NCBI GenBank assembly: GCA_041744735.1
Contig: JBGTKH010000316.1
Location: 1-17,338 of the forward strand
Direction: 5' to 3'
Source: JBGTKH01 sp041744735
GTDB taxonomy: Bacteria; Planctomycetota; Planctomycetia; Pirellulales; Pirellulaceae
Length of the DNA: 17,338 nucleotides
Numbering within the stretch: position 1 is the first letter of the stretch; each line of letters begins with the position of its first letter. Under the pieces are notes generated by a model. It had not been told where the DNA came from. It saw only the letters and a list, made by a program, of their open reading frames with translations, and ran no database searches. Of the stretch, positions 1-5,857 are shown piece by piece. The translations under genes were made by a program, and so were the position numbers.

Positions 1-71
1 GAGCCGGAAACGCCTACACCATGGTGCGGATCGTGAAGACCCGCACCACGATGCCGGTCGTTGCCTCATCG

Positions 72-572
72 TTATGGGCGTTGCACCTTGATGACCGACG
101 GGCCGATTTCCAGGTAAAAGCCGTCGACTTGCTTGGTGAACGATTCGTCGCCGAAGTTCGGCCACTGGTCGCTCGGGAAGCCCGGTGCTTTCTCCAAAAA
201 CTTCTTGTCGACGTTCAACTCGGCGTAATAGTCCTGTGAATCGGGGCTCGTCGTTAGCGTCAGCGCCCGGTAGGGGACCGCAAACAATTTTTCGCCGAAG
301 CCCAGGAATCCGCCGAACGAAACCGCGGCATAACGCACTTGACCTGCATGATCCATGACCAAGTCTTCGATCTTGCCGAGGTTTTCGCCGACAGCGTTTT
401 TCACGGGCATGCCGATCACCTTACTGGCGCGATGGGCGGGAGTGACCGCCGCAACGCGGGCAGCGATTCTCGCCTCGATCTGCGCCCCTACCTGAGCCTC
501 GCTGCTCGGAGCCAGAGCGACCGTCAGACCGATTGCCATAACGAGTGAAACCATCCATTGAAAACATGTCAT
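72..572 (-). CDS. Exported PRC-barrel domain protein
   Basis: A 166-residue protein. Residues 1-27 form a signal peptide (hydrophobic VSLVMAIGLTVALA, then a Ser-Glu-Ala|Gln cleavage site). Residues about 48-115 resemble a PRC-barrel: 'SKVIGMPVKNAVGENLGKIEDLVMD' followed by 'YAAVSFGGFLGFGEKLFAVPY'. PRC-barrels are small beta-barrel adaptor domains; exported versions are common in stress-linked gene sets beside CsbD and DUF1328 genes, as here. A TTG lies just upstream, but ATG at 572 is preferred because AAGGAA sits 6 nt before it. It is the last gene of a minus-strand run with DUF1328, CsbD and MpsC-like genes. No catalytic residues are expected and the molecular role is unknown. Family call fairly sure; function inferred only as envelope stress. 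Confidence 0.8.
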   Translation of the reverse strand: MTCFQWMVSLVMAIGLTVALAPSSEAQVGAQIEARIAARVAAVTPAHRASKVIGMPVKNAVGENLGKIEDLVMDHAGQVRYAAVSFGGFLGFGEKLFAVPYRALTLTTSPDSQDYYAELNVDKKFLEKAPGFPSDQWPNFGDESFTKQVDGFYLEIGPSVIKVQRP

Positions 573-634
573 CAAAAGTTCCTTCTAAAGTAAAAACTAT
601 CGGTACAACGACACAAACACAGGTCCGCGGGCAG

Positions 635-805
635 CTAAACAATCGGGCGTCGAATGCCGCCGGTGATCAAGCTCACGATGAACAAGATCACGAAGATGAA
701 GAACAAGATCTTGGCGATCCCCGCCGCGGAGCCGGCGATTCCGCCGAATCCGAGCAACGCCGCGACCAAAGCAATCACTAAAAAAACCATGGCCCAGTAC
801 AACAT
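635..805 (-). CDS. DUF1328 small membrane protein
   Basis: A 56-residue ORF read directly from the minus strand. It starts MLYWAMVFLVIALVAALLGF, continues 'GGIAGSAAGIAKILFFIFVILFIVSLITGG' and ends with a basic 'IRRPIV'. This two-helix, glycine-linked pattern is that of the DUF1328 (YtjA-like) family, whose members are about 55 residues, so the gene is full length. A strong AAAGGAG lies 8 nt before the ATG. It sits between csbD and the PRC-barrel gene. Homologues are typical of general-stress and osmotic-stress regulons, but no biochemical function is established. Probably integral in the inner membrane. Confidence 0.85.
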   Translation of the reverse strand: MLYWAMVFLVIALVAALLGFGGIAGSAAGIAKILFFIFVILFIVSLITGGIRRPIV

Positions 806-866
806 GATTGTGCTCCTTTCAAAATGAAGAACGCTTGCGTGTTCTGGCCTTCATACGTTGTCTTGC

Positions 867-905
867 GGCGAGCAAGTCGAACGTCCGTGTTCATGACTGC
901 TCGCC
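867..905. repeat. Hairpin in the csbD-DUF1328 gap
   Basis: Arms GGCGAGC (867-873) and GCTCGCC (899-905) are complementary. Inside them, after a single bulged A, AGTC (875-878, 5' side) can pair with GACT (895-898). The stem is therefore about 11 bp around a 16-nt loop. No T-tract follows on either strand, so it is a weak candidate for a terminator or RNA-processing site between csbD (stop at 934) and the DUF1328 gene (start at 805). Confidence 0.35.
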
Positions 906-933
906 AAATACGTTCGCATTTCAACGGTCCGCT

Positions 934-1191
934 TTAATCGCATCCCGTCGAACATGATTTCGTGGCATCCTTGGCCTTGTCGACGGCCTTCTGGGCAAAT
1001 GCCTCGGCCTTTTCGACGGCCTTCGCGCCGGCAGCCTTGGCATCGTGGACGGCCTGCCGAGCCTCTTCTGCCTGTTTGACCTTGCCGACCACTTGATCGG
1101 TCTTGCCTTTGTCGCGAAGCTCCTTGTCGTCGGTCAATGCGCCGGCAGCTTCCTTGATTCGGCCCTTCACTTCGTCTGTCGTTCCACTCAT
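934..1191 (-). CDS. CsbD family stress protein
   Basis: An 85-residue hydrophilic protein. Residues 1-40 match the CsbD signature: 'TDEVKGRIKEAAGALTDDKELRDKGKTDQVVGKVKQ'. Residues 45-78 are an Ala/Lys/Glu-rich helical extension with heptad-like repeats (AKAAGAKAVEKAEAFAQKAVDKAKDA), ending in 'SCSTGCD' with two cysteines. CsbD proteins are small cytosolic general-stress proteins of unknown mechanism; the domain is about 55 residues, so the tail makes this a longer variant. AAGGAG lies 8 nt before the ATG. It is 56 nt downstream of the MpsC-like gene and probably shares its transcript. Confidence 0.85.
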   Translation of the reverse strand: MSGTTDEVKGRIKEAAGALTDDKELRDKGKTDQVVGKVKQAEEARQAVHDAKAAGAKAVEKAEAFAQKAVDKAKDATKSCSTGCD

Positions 1192-1247
1192 GGTGGTGAC
1201 TCCTTTTCCTAGAGGTTGCCAAAAAACGTTTCGTTACAGATCATCGT

Positions 1248-1718
1248 TCAGAACTCGCGCGGTGTGTCGCGCGAGGCTTCAGTACCTGTCGTCTCAGGCC
1301 CACTGGGCTGCCCATTTCCGTTCTCGTTCCAGGTCAGCTCAGAGATGCTGCTGGCGAGCTGGAACACCTGCACCATCGTGCCGGACGTGAATGCGTGTAC
1401 GACGGAACCGTTCGTCAGCTCGACTTCCCCGGCTGCTTCGCGCACCGCGACTCCGGTGATGTGTTTGATTTCCTCGCGCAACGAGTCCACGGAGTTCTTG
1501 AAGAGCTGACGGTGATATTCCTGCACCTGAGCGGCGCCGTCCGCGGTTTTCGCCAGATCTTTCTCGGCGGGCGACAGCGCCCCGTGCAACGTGACGACCA
1601 GCGTGTCCTCGCTCAGGACCACAGTCACCGCCTTGGGCGCGTGGCCGGTCCGCTGCTGCTGGAAAGCGCTGACTGTGGCGGCGAACTGCTCCGCCATGCT
1701 AGGTTTCAGCTTGTCCAT
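1248..1718 (-). CDS. MpsC/DUF2294 family protein (copy 1)
   Basis: A 156-residue protein starting MDKLKPSMAEQF. It matches the DUF2294 (MpsC-like) pattern: an N-terminal helix, 'GHAPKAVTVVLSEDTLVVTLHGALSPAEKDLAKT', then 'LREEIKHITGVAV' and a strand resembling the family's C-terminal half. In Staphylococcus aureus MpsC belongs to a Na+-translocating, membrane-potential system with MpsA and MpsB; neither partner is visible here. The ORF stays open to 1862, but ATG 1718 is chosen because AAAGGAC precedes it by about 10 nt and the upstream segment encodes a terminator hairpin instead of family sequence. The tail after about residue 132 (ENGNGQPSGPETTGTEAS) is low complexity and specific to this copy. 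It diverges from a second copy at 2058. Confidence 0.75.
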   Translation of the reverse strand: MDKLKPSMAEQFAATVSAFQQQRTGHAPKAVTVVLSEDTLVVTLHGALSPAEKDLAKTADGAAQVQEYHRQLFKNSVDSLREEIKHITGVAVREAAGEVELTNGSVVHAFTSGTMVQVFQLASSISELTWNENGNGQPSGPETTGTEASRDTPREF

Positions 1719-1916
1719 GATGTTTCGTCCTTTGGCTCGGAAAGCCAAAAAAAAAGCCGACGTGGCCGAACACCCTGAGGTATTCAACCACGTCGGCTTA
1801 CTCGTTAACGGGTCTCCCGGTACGGCCGAGATACCCTTTATGTAGTCATCCGAAAACTTCAACTCACAATCACCGACACCAACTCTGCATTAACTCGCAC
1901 TGTCGGCACCAGTAAC
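1719..1916 (-). promoter_or_regulatory. Structured leader / candidate attenuator or riboswitch
   Basis: Untranslated leader of the MpsC-like gene at 1718, read on the minus strand. In order it contains: hairpin P1 with GCCGACA (1907-1901) pairing TGTCGGT (1878-1872); hairpin P2 at 1836-1810 with arms GGGTATCTCGG and CCGGGAGACCC, 10 pairs, one mismatch and a 5-nt loop; then the terminator at 1799-1747. The terminator's 5' arm repeats GCCGAC, so the P1 3' arm could pair with either P1 or the terminator arm, which is a switch-like alternative. The ribosome site (AAAGGAC) and ATG follow the T-tract within 28 nt. I do not recognise a known riboswitch consensus. It could instead be a free-standing RNA of about 170 nt. 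Confidence 0.55.
1747..1799 (-). terminator. Intrinsic terminator inside the MpsC leader
   Basis: On the minus strand, AAGCCGACGTGG (1799-1788) pairs perfectly over 12 bp with CCACGTCGGCTT (1765-1754) around a 22-nt loop, running straight into nine T residues (A9 at 1747-1755 on the plus strand). This is a textbook Rho-independent terminator. It points towards the gene at 1718 and lies only 28 nt before its start codon. No gene ends upstream of it on this strand, so it would act as an attenuator or end a short RNA. Confidence 0.85.
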
Positions 1917-1922
1917 GAATGC

Positions 1923-1951
1923 ATTGTACCGCCTGGGGGTGAGGAAAACAA
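1923..1951 (-). promoter_or_regulatory. Promoter for the MpsC leader
   Basis: On the minus strand a -35-like TTGTTT (1951-1946) and a -10 TACAAT (1928-1923) are spaced by 17 nt. Transcription would begin near 1916, giving a leader of about 198 nt before the ATG at 1718. The -10 is strong; the -35 matches TTGACA at 3 of 6 positions. Confidence 0.5.
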
Positions 1952-2057
1952 GTGGACTTGTAAAATTTTCCACCGCGCGGGTATCCTGTTTGTATGATTC
2001 CTGGGCGAATCTGACGCCCGCGCGGGCCGCCGATTGGGAAAATCGTTCGAGGTTGTA

Positions 2058-2438
2058 ATGAAGACTCAGGGAGAAATCGAAGCCGCCATCTGCGACGGGA
2101 TCGCGCGCTTTCAACAGGAATACATGGGCCGGGGACCCAAGGACATCCACACGCACCTGATCGGCGATCTGCTGGTGGTCCGCCTGCACGGCGTGTTGAC
2201 CGCGGCCGAACAGCAACTGGTCAAGACGCTGCCGGTCGAAAAGGGCAGGGACCTGCTCAAACAAGTCCGGACCCAGCTAATCGAAACGGCGCGGCCGATG
2301 CTGGAAGCGCTGGTCCAAGAGGTCACCGGCATTGGGGCGTTGAGCCTGCACCACGACATCAGCACGGGTACCGGTGAAGAAGTCGTGCTCGTCACATTGG
2401 CCGAGCCGCCTCGTTTTCGCGAAGCAAAGAAGAAATAG
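2058..2438 (+). CDS. MpsC/DUF2294 family protein (copy 2)
   Basis: A 126-residue protein starting MKTQGEIEAAICDGIARF. It is a clean DUF2294/MpsC-family member: 'QQEYMGRGPKDIHTHLIGDLLVVRLHGVLTAAEQQLVKT', 'LLKQVRTQLIETARPMLEALVQEVTGI' and 'SLHHDISTGTGEEVVLVTLAE'. This is much closer to the family consensus than the divergent copy at 1248-1718. MpsC is a soluble partner of a membrane-potential (Na+-translocating) system in Firmicutes; its role in planctomycetes is unknown. ATG 2058 is preferred over the more upstream TTG at 2034 because GAGG lies 6 nt before it and family alignment begins there. A TATGAT at 1993-1998 may be its -10. It ends 13 nt from the convergent STAS gene. Confidence 0.85.
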   Translation: MKTQGEIEAAICDGIARFQQEYMGRGPKDIHTHLIGDLLVVRLHGVLTAAEQQLVKTLPVEKGRDLLKQVRTQLIETARPMLEALVQEVTGIGALSLHHDISTGTGEEVVLVTLAEPPRFREAKKK

Positions 2439-2451
2439 CCCCAGCCGGCCG

Positions 2452-2865
2452 TCAGCGAGCGACAAAAAAGGATTCTCGCGCCGCGGGGTCGAGGCAGCAG
2501 AGCGCAATCCGGCTGCCTTTGGTTTGCAGCCGCTGGTTGAAGAGGACCAGCGCGTCGATGCAGGCAGCACTAAACGACGTTACTCCCGCGAAGTCCACCA
2601 ACACCTTGCTGTCTCGGCCCAACTTTTCCGCGAGTCGGGCGAAATCGCCGCGGAGGTCGCTGACGGTTTCTTCTCCGAAGGCCTGCGCCTCCTTGAACTG
2701 GACGAGCGTCACGCTCGCGGAACGCGAGACGTCCAAGTGCTTAAAGATCCACGACTCCGGCGTGGTGGCTTCCGTCGCGGGTTTTTCTGACCTCGGCGTG
2801 ATCGCCAGGATGGCTTCGTCGCGGAAATCGTACATTTCGAAGATTCGATGCCGGTACTTTGCCAT
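2452..2865 (-). CDS. STAS domain (anti-anti-sigma-like) protein
   Basis: A 137-residue protein. The second half has the STAS fold pattern: 'FARLAEKLGRDSKVLVDFAGVTSFSAACIDALVLFNQRLQTKGSRIALCCLDPAARESF' (residues about 75-135), where strand 'KVLVDFAGV' is followed by the helix-capping loop that carries the phosphorylatable Ser in SpoIIAA-like proteins. Here the loop reads SFSAACID, with Ser residues available. The N-terminal half (FRDEAILAITPRS) is family-atypical. STAS proteins act in partner-switching control of sigma factors; no anti-sigma kinase is visible nearby. Its ATG overlaps the upstream stop codon by one base (TAATG), so the two genes are translationally coupled; AAGAGG lies about 10 nt upstream. 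Confidence 0.75.
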   Translation of the reverse strand: MAKYRHRIFEMYDFRDEAILAITPRSEKPATEATTPESWIFKHLDVSRSASVTLVQFKEAQAFGEETVSDLRGDFARLAEKLGRDSKVLVDFAGVTSFSAACIDALVLFNQRLQTKGSRIALCCLDPAARESFFVAR

Positions 2866-3272
2866 TACACGGAAACCTCTTGCAACTGATAAGCGTTGGC
2901 CTGCTGATCGAACTTCAAATGGTGCGCGGCGGTCACGTGAGTCGTTCGATTCACATGGGCTTCCAGCACAGCCGCCATCGTCGCCGCATGCAGGTCAGGC
3001 TCGCTGGGCCCGGCCGCGTCGACCACCACGAGCTTGAGGCCATCGCCCGGTGCGTCAGCCTGGCTCCGCAGGTAAACTTTGACCAGCGGATACGGCGTCA
3101 GCGCCAGTTGGCTATTCGCACAGAACTTGTCATAGGAACCCTTGTCCGAGAATCCATAAAATGGCGAACACTCGATTCCAGAATGTAACTGGACGACTGG
3201 TGGACCGATGCGGCGATTCCCGTCCAACAAGACGTAATACGGTGTGCCGGCAACCACTGCGTTTAGCGTCAT
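2865..3272 (-). CDS. Conserved hypothetical protein coupled to STAS gene
   Basis: A 135-residue protein that I do not recognise. There is no signal peptide or membrane helix. The N-terminal half has short beta-like segments (TPYYVLLDGNRRIGPPVVQLH), and the middle 'LALTPYPLVKVYLRS' and 'DGLKLVVVDAAGPSEPDLHAATMAAVLEAHVNRTTHVTAAHHL' look like a compact alpha/beta domain rich in His. AGAGGA lies 7 nt before the ATG. It overlaps the STAS start by one base, so the two products are probably made in fixed ratio; a binding partner or sensor for the STAS protein is a reasonable inference but unproven. If lapA is read through its suspected frameshift, that gene also overlaps this start (ATGA). Confidence 0.7.
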   Translation of the reverse strand: MTLNAVVAGTPYYVLLDGNRRIGPPVVQLHSGIECSPFYGFSDKGSYDKFCANSQLALTPYPLVKVYLRSQADAPGDGLKLVVVDAAGPSEPDLHAATMAAVLEAHVNRTTHVTAAHHLKFDQQANAYQLQEVSV

Positions 3273-3417
3273 AATTTTTCCTCTTCTTTCGATGCGTAGG
3301 CGTAGGCGCGAACATTGGTTTTAGTTGATTGAGTGTTATCCAGACGATCGTGGGCACGTTCCAATTCGTCCAGCGGGACCACGTATTGGTCCGGGATTAC
3401 CTTCGAGGGTGCGATGC

Positions 3418-3651
3418 TTAATCCGGCCGCCCCCGCTTCGCACCGGACACGATGTGCCACGCGGTTAGCACGCCGATCGCAAAACCGATGACCAACGTTC
3501 CGAACAAGAGGGCTGCGTTCGGCATCGTCACCGTTAAGAATAACAGCTTGGTTTCGACGGTTTGCGTGTTCTGCAAGACCATGACCAAAACGGCCAAGGC
3601 GACGACGGCAATCGCGACGAATTTCAATTTGTTGATTGTTCCCTTCAACAT
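3418..3651 (-). CDS. LapA/DUF1049 membrane protein, probably C-terminally truncated
   Basis: A 77-residue ORF, MLKGTINKLKFVAIAVVALA..., with two transmembrane helices (about residues 10-27 and 44-64) and the family motif 'LQNTQTVETKLLFLTVTMPNAALLFGTLVIGFAIGVL'. This is LapA/DUF1049, an inner-membrane lipopolysaccharide-assembly-related family in enterobacteria. GGAG lies 7 nt before the ATG. The ORF stops at GRPD, right after a G5 run (plus-strand C5 at 3430-3434). One extra G there would open about 55 more codons (PSKVIPDQYVVPLDELERAH...), ending at 3269 with a TGA that overlaps the next ATG. This suggests a frameshift, in the genome or in the sequence. Confidence 0.8.
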   Translation of the reverse strand: MLKGTINKLKFVAIAVVALAVLVMVLQNTQTVETKLLFLTVTMPNAALLFGTLVIGFAIGVLTAWHIVSGAKRGRPD

Positions 3652-3753
3652 GGTCTACTCCGAATGTCGAACACAGGATATCAAGCTTCAACATTAGCTG
3701 GCAAACCATCGGCGCCGAAGTTCTGTTGTCCAGACTTCGATGCGGCGGGGATC

Positions 3754-3954
3754 TTACGACAACGCCGGGGCGACTGCCGCAGGCAGCACAGGCATCACAG
3801 GCATCACGTTCTGCAATTCTGTACGCAGGACATGGACTTCCTTGGGGGCGTCAATTCCAATTCGCACCTTGTTTCCCTGAATCTCTAGCACCGTCACGAC
3901 AATCCTGTCGCCGATCTAAATTCGCTGCATCGACTTGCGGGTTAAAACGAGCAT
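3754..3954 (-). pseudogene. csrA: csrA with in-frame stop (broken)
   Basis: Reading from ATG 3954 gives MLVLTRK, then SMQRI, then TAG (3918-3916), then IGDRIVVTVLEIQGNKVRIG, IDAPKEVHVLRTEL and a short VMPVMPVLPAAVAPALS tail ending in TAA. This is CsrA, the post-transcriptional RNA-binding regulator: the first strand (MLVLTRK), the IGD loop and the RNA-contacting VLR segment are all present. Spacing between MLVLTRK and IGD is the normal length, but the residues between are wrong and contain a stop. Adding a G after the AAG codon and removing the A before ATT restores KVDAAI, so two compensating indels plus a CAG-to-TAG change would explain it. The upstream AAGGCGGG also looks like a decayed AAGGAGGG. 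The 12-residue product cannot be CsrA. Confidence 0.85.
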
Positions 3955-3990
3955 GGTTCCCGCCTTGGGTTTGGTAATCGCCTTGTGTTT

Positions 3991-4326
3991 CTACACGTGG
4001 CTCTTGTGGGATCGGGACTCCATTCGGGCAAGCTTTTGTCTGGCCATTGTCTTGACATTCACCGGTGTCTCGTCCATCGCCAATACCGCGTCGAGATCAT
4101 GGATGCCCTTCGGATCGTCTCCGACCGCCACATGCACCAGTGCGCGGTTATAGAGGGCCATCGCTTTCAGATCGACCGGCGTGTCCGGCATGCCGATGGT
4201 CGTGGTGTAATCATCGATTGCACCTTGGTGATCGTGCTTCTTCGCCCGTGCCATTCCTCGCCGGTAGAGCGACAGTGCCTTGCCTCGGCTGGAGAACCGA
4301 ATGTTCCACCAATCGAAGATGTTCAT
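3991..4326 (-). CDS. Small tetratricopeptide-repeat protein
   Basis: A 111-residue protein with two TPR-like helix pairs: 'KALSLYRRGMARAKKHDHQGAIDDYTTTIGMP' (residues about 17-48) and 'KAMALYNRALVHVAVGDDPKGIHDLDAVLAMD' (about 54-85), followed by 'PVNVKTMARQKLARM'. The repeat positions (Y/A, G, A, Y) fit TPR. TPRs are protein-binding scaffolds, so a partner is expected; the neighbour FloA-like gene ends 2 nt upstream and the pair is surely co-transcribed. No signal peptide. It lies directly upstream of the broken csrA gene, with 36 nt between. Its partner and role are unknown. Confidence 0.75.
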   Translation of the reverse strand: MNIFDWWNIRFSSRGKALSLYRRGMARAKKHDHQGAIDDYTTTIGMPDTPVDLKAMALYNRALVHVAVGDDPKGIHDLDAVLAMDETPVNVKTMARQKLARMESRSHKSHV

Positions 4327-4328
4327 TC

Positions 4329-5432
4329 TTACACTTCGTTCGTCCTTTTGTTCGGGGTTACTGGTGGCGCTCGTCCCGCAACGGGTTGTCGCGGGTCGCC
4401 GGTTGGATCGAGCGCAGAAATACCGGGCTGCGAATCTCTAGGGCGACCTCTTTGTGATTGGGGAGGGCGCCTTGAATGGAGCTGGCCCGCGCGGAATGCT
4501 AGGGCAAGTGCCGCGGGGATCTCGGCTTCGGCGAGCACCAACATCGCGCGACTCTCCGCCACTTTGGCTTTCATCTCCTGCTGCCGAGCGACCGCTTCGG
4601 CGCGGCGGATCTCGGCACGCGCCTGAGCCATGCGCGTGTCCGCTTCGGCCTGGTCGGTCTGCAAACGGGCTCCGATGTTCTCTCCGACGTCAATTTCCGC
4701 GATATCGATCGAGACGATTTCAAAAGCCGTGTTTGCGTCCAGACCCCAATCCAGCAGGCCTTTGGAAATGCGGTCGGGCATGGCCATCACTTCCATGTGC
4801 GTTTGAGCGGATCCAATCGCGGTAATGATTCCCTGGCCAACACGGGCAATAATCGTTTCCTCGGTCGCTCCGCCGATCAATTGGTCCAAATTCGTGCGGA
4901 CGGTCACTCGCGCGCGGACGCGCAGCTCAACGCCGTTTTGCGCGACGGCGCTCAACGTGGGCGTGCGGCTACGCCGAGGATCGGGACAGTCGATGACTTT
5001 TGGGAAGACGCTGATGCGTACCGCCTCCAACACGTCGCGGCCGGCAAGGTCCACAGCCGCAGCACGGTCGAAGTCCAAATTGATGCCGGCGCGATGCGCG
5101 GCGATGATGGCGCGGATGACCTGCATGACATCACCTCCGGCCAGAAAATGCGCTTCTAAACGCGCGGTGCTCATGCCCAGATCCCGGTCGATGTTCAGAC
5201 CGGCCTGCCTGCCCATGATCTTGGCCGTGACGATCAGACCCGGTTTGACCTGACGGAAACTCATGCCGATCAGACTCATCACGCTCACGTCCGCGCCGGA
5301 CATGTAGGCCTGAAACCAAAGCGTGCCGTATTTGAATAGAACCGCCGCCAACAGTAGGCAGAACAACGCAAAAACGACGAGCCCGCCATTCCGCAAGGTG
5401 GTTCCAATGTCTGCGACGAGTAATGGAGTCAT
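4329..5432 (-). CDS. floA: FloA / flotillin-like (UPF0365, SPFH) protein with suspect tail
   Basis: A 367-residue protein starting MTPLLVADIG; AGGAG lies 9 nt upstream, which decides this start over 5465. One membrane helix sits at about residues 18-36. The body is unmistakably FloA: 'LEAHFLAGGDVMQVIRAIIAAHRAGI', 'DLAGRDVLEAV', 'NLDQLIGGATEETIIARVGQGI', 'TAFEIVSIDIAEIDVGENIGA', 'LQTDQAEADTRMAQARAEIRRAEAVA' and 'LAEAEIPAALALAFRAGQL'. FloA scaffolds membrane microdomains that organise secretion and signalling proteins. After about residue 318 the usual end (GxMDYYxxxN-like) is missing and 49 Arg/Pro-rich residues follow. Another frame has more typical codon use (KEVALEIRSPVFLRSIQP..., stop at 4360-4358), which suggests a frameshift near 4479. 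The body call is firm, the tail is not. Confidence 0.85.
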   Translation of the reverse strand: MTPLLVADIGTTLRNGGLVVFALFCLLLAAVLFKYGTLWFQAYMSGADVSVMSLIGMSFRQVKPGLIVTAKIMGRQAGLNIDRDLGMSTARLEAHFLAGGDVMQVIRAIIAAHRAGINLDFDRAAAVDLAGRDVLEAVRISVFPKVIDCPDPRRSRTPTLSAVAQNGVELRVRARVTVRTNLDQLIGGATEETIIARVGQGIITAIGSAQTHMEVMAMPDRISKGLLDWGLDANTAFEIVSIDIAEIDVGENIGARLQTDQAEADTRMAQARAEIRRAEAVARQQEMKAKVAESRAMLVLAEAEIPAALALAFRAGQLHSRRPPQSQRGRPRDSQPGISALDPTGDPRQPVAGRAPPVTPNKRTNEV

Positions 5433-5471
5433 TGTTTCCAACTCCTGCTTGCGCCCCCGTCGCAACGGAGA

Positions 5472-5822
5472 CTAGGCACCGTTCTTCATCGCGGCGAACC
5501 CGGATTCCGTGAGCGAATAGCCGCCCCGAGATTTCTCGGCAACCAGCAATCCCTTGTTGGTCAATTTGACCAGCGGCACGCGGTAGGCTTCGAGGTCAGA
5601 ACCACTGAGGCACAGCATGTTTCCCGGAGTCATCAGATACTTCCGAAACACACTCAGCACGGAGTGTTCTGCCGGAGACAACAAGGTTGGCGCCTGTTTG
5701 GGTTCGCCTACATCGTCCCCATTTTCCTTCTTCTTCGCGCGACGCGCCCGTTTCTCGTCGGCCTTGCGTTTCTTTTCCGATTCGCGCTGCCGTTTGGCAA
5801 AGGTATTTCGATCTTTGGCCAT
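5472..5822 (-). CDS. Hypothetical protein, basic N-terminus plus small C-terminal domain
   Basis: A 116-residue protein starting MAKDRNTFAKRQRESEKKRK. Residues 5-38 are very basic and helical (repeated KR, RR, KKK), like a nucleic-acid-binding or nucleolar-type tail. Residues 50-116 (SPAEHSVLSVFRKYLMTPGNMLCLSGSDLEAYRVPLVKLTNKGLLVAEKSRGGYSLTESG) resemble a winged-helix: three helices and a small beta hairpin 'KGLLVAEKSRGGYSLTESG'. The larger ORF extends to 6080, but its upstream part overlaps the next gene in another frame and is not plausible, so 5822 is chosen despite a weak ribosome site (AGAG). A DNA- or RNA-binding role is inferred. It is 39 nt upstream of floA. Confidence 0.65.
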   Translation of the reverse strand: MAKDRNTFAKRQRESEKKRKADEKRARRAKKKENGDDVGEPKQAPTLLSPAEHSVLSVFRKYLMTPGNMLCLSGSDLEAYRVPLVKLTNKGLLVAEKSRGGYSLTESGFAAMKNGA

Positions 5823-5857
5823 GTTCACCGATCTCTGCAAAATGCGTGGTAATGATT

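Noticed and set aside
22..48. Short hairpin TGGTGCGG/CCGCACCA past the PRC-barrel gene as a terminator
   Set aside because: The stem is only 8 bp with no T-tract on the minus strand; the region is also too close to the window edge to judge.
3269..3709. 146-aa minus-strand ORF overlapping lapA
   Set aside because: Its first two-thirds is a shadow of lapA in another frame; only its last 55 codons look coding, and these are better explained as the frameshifted end of lapA.
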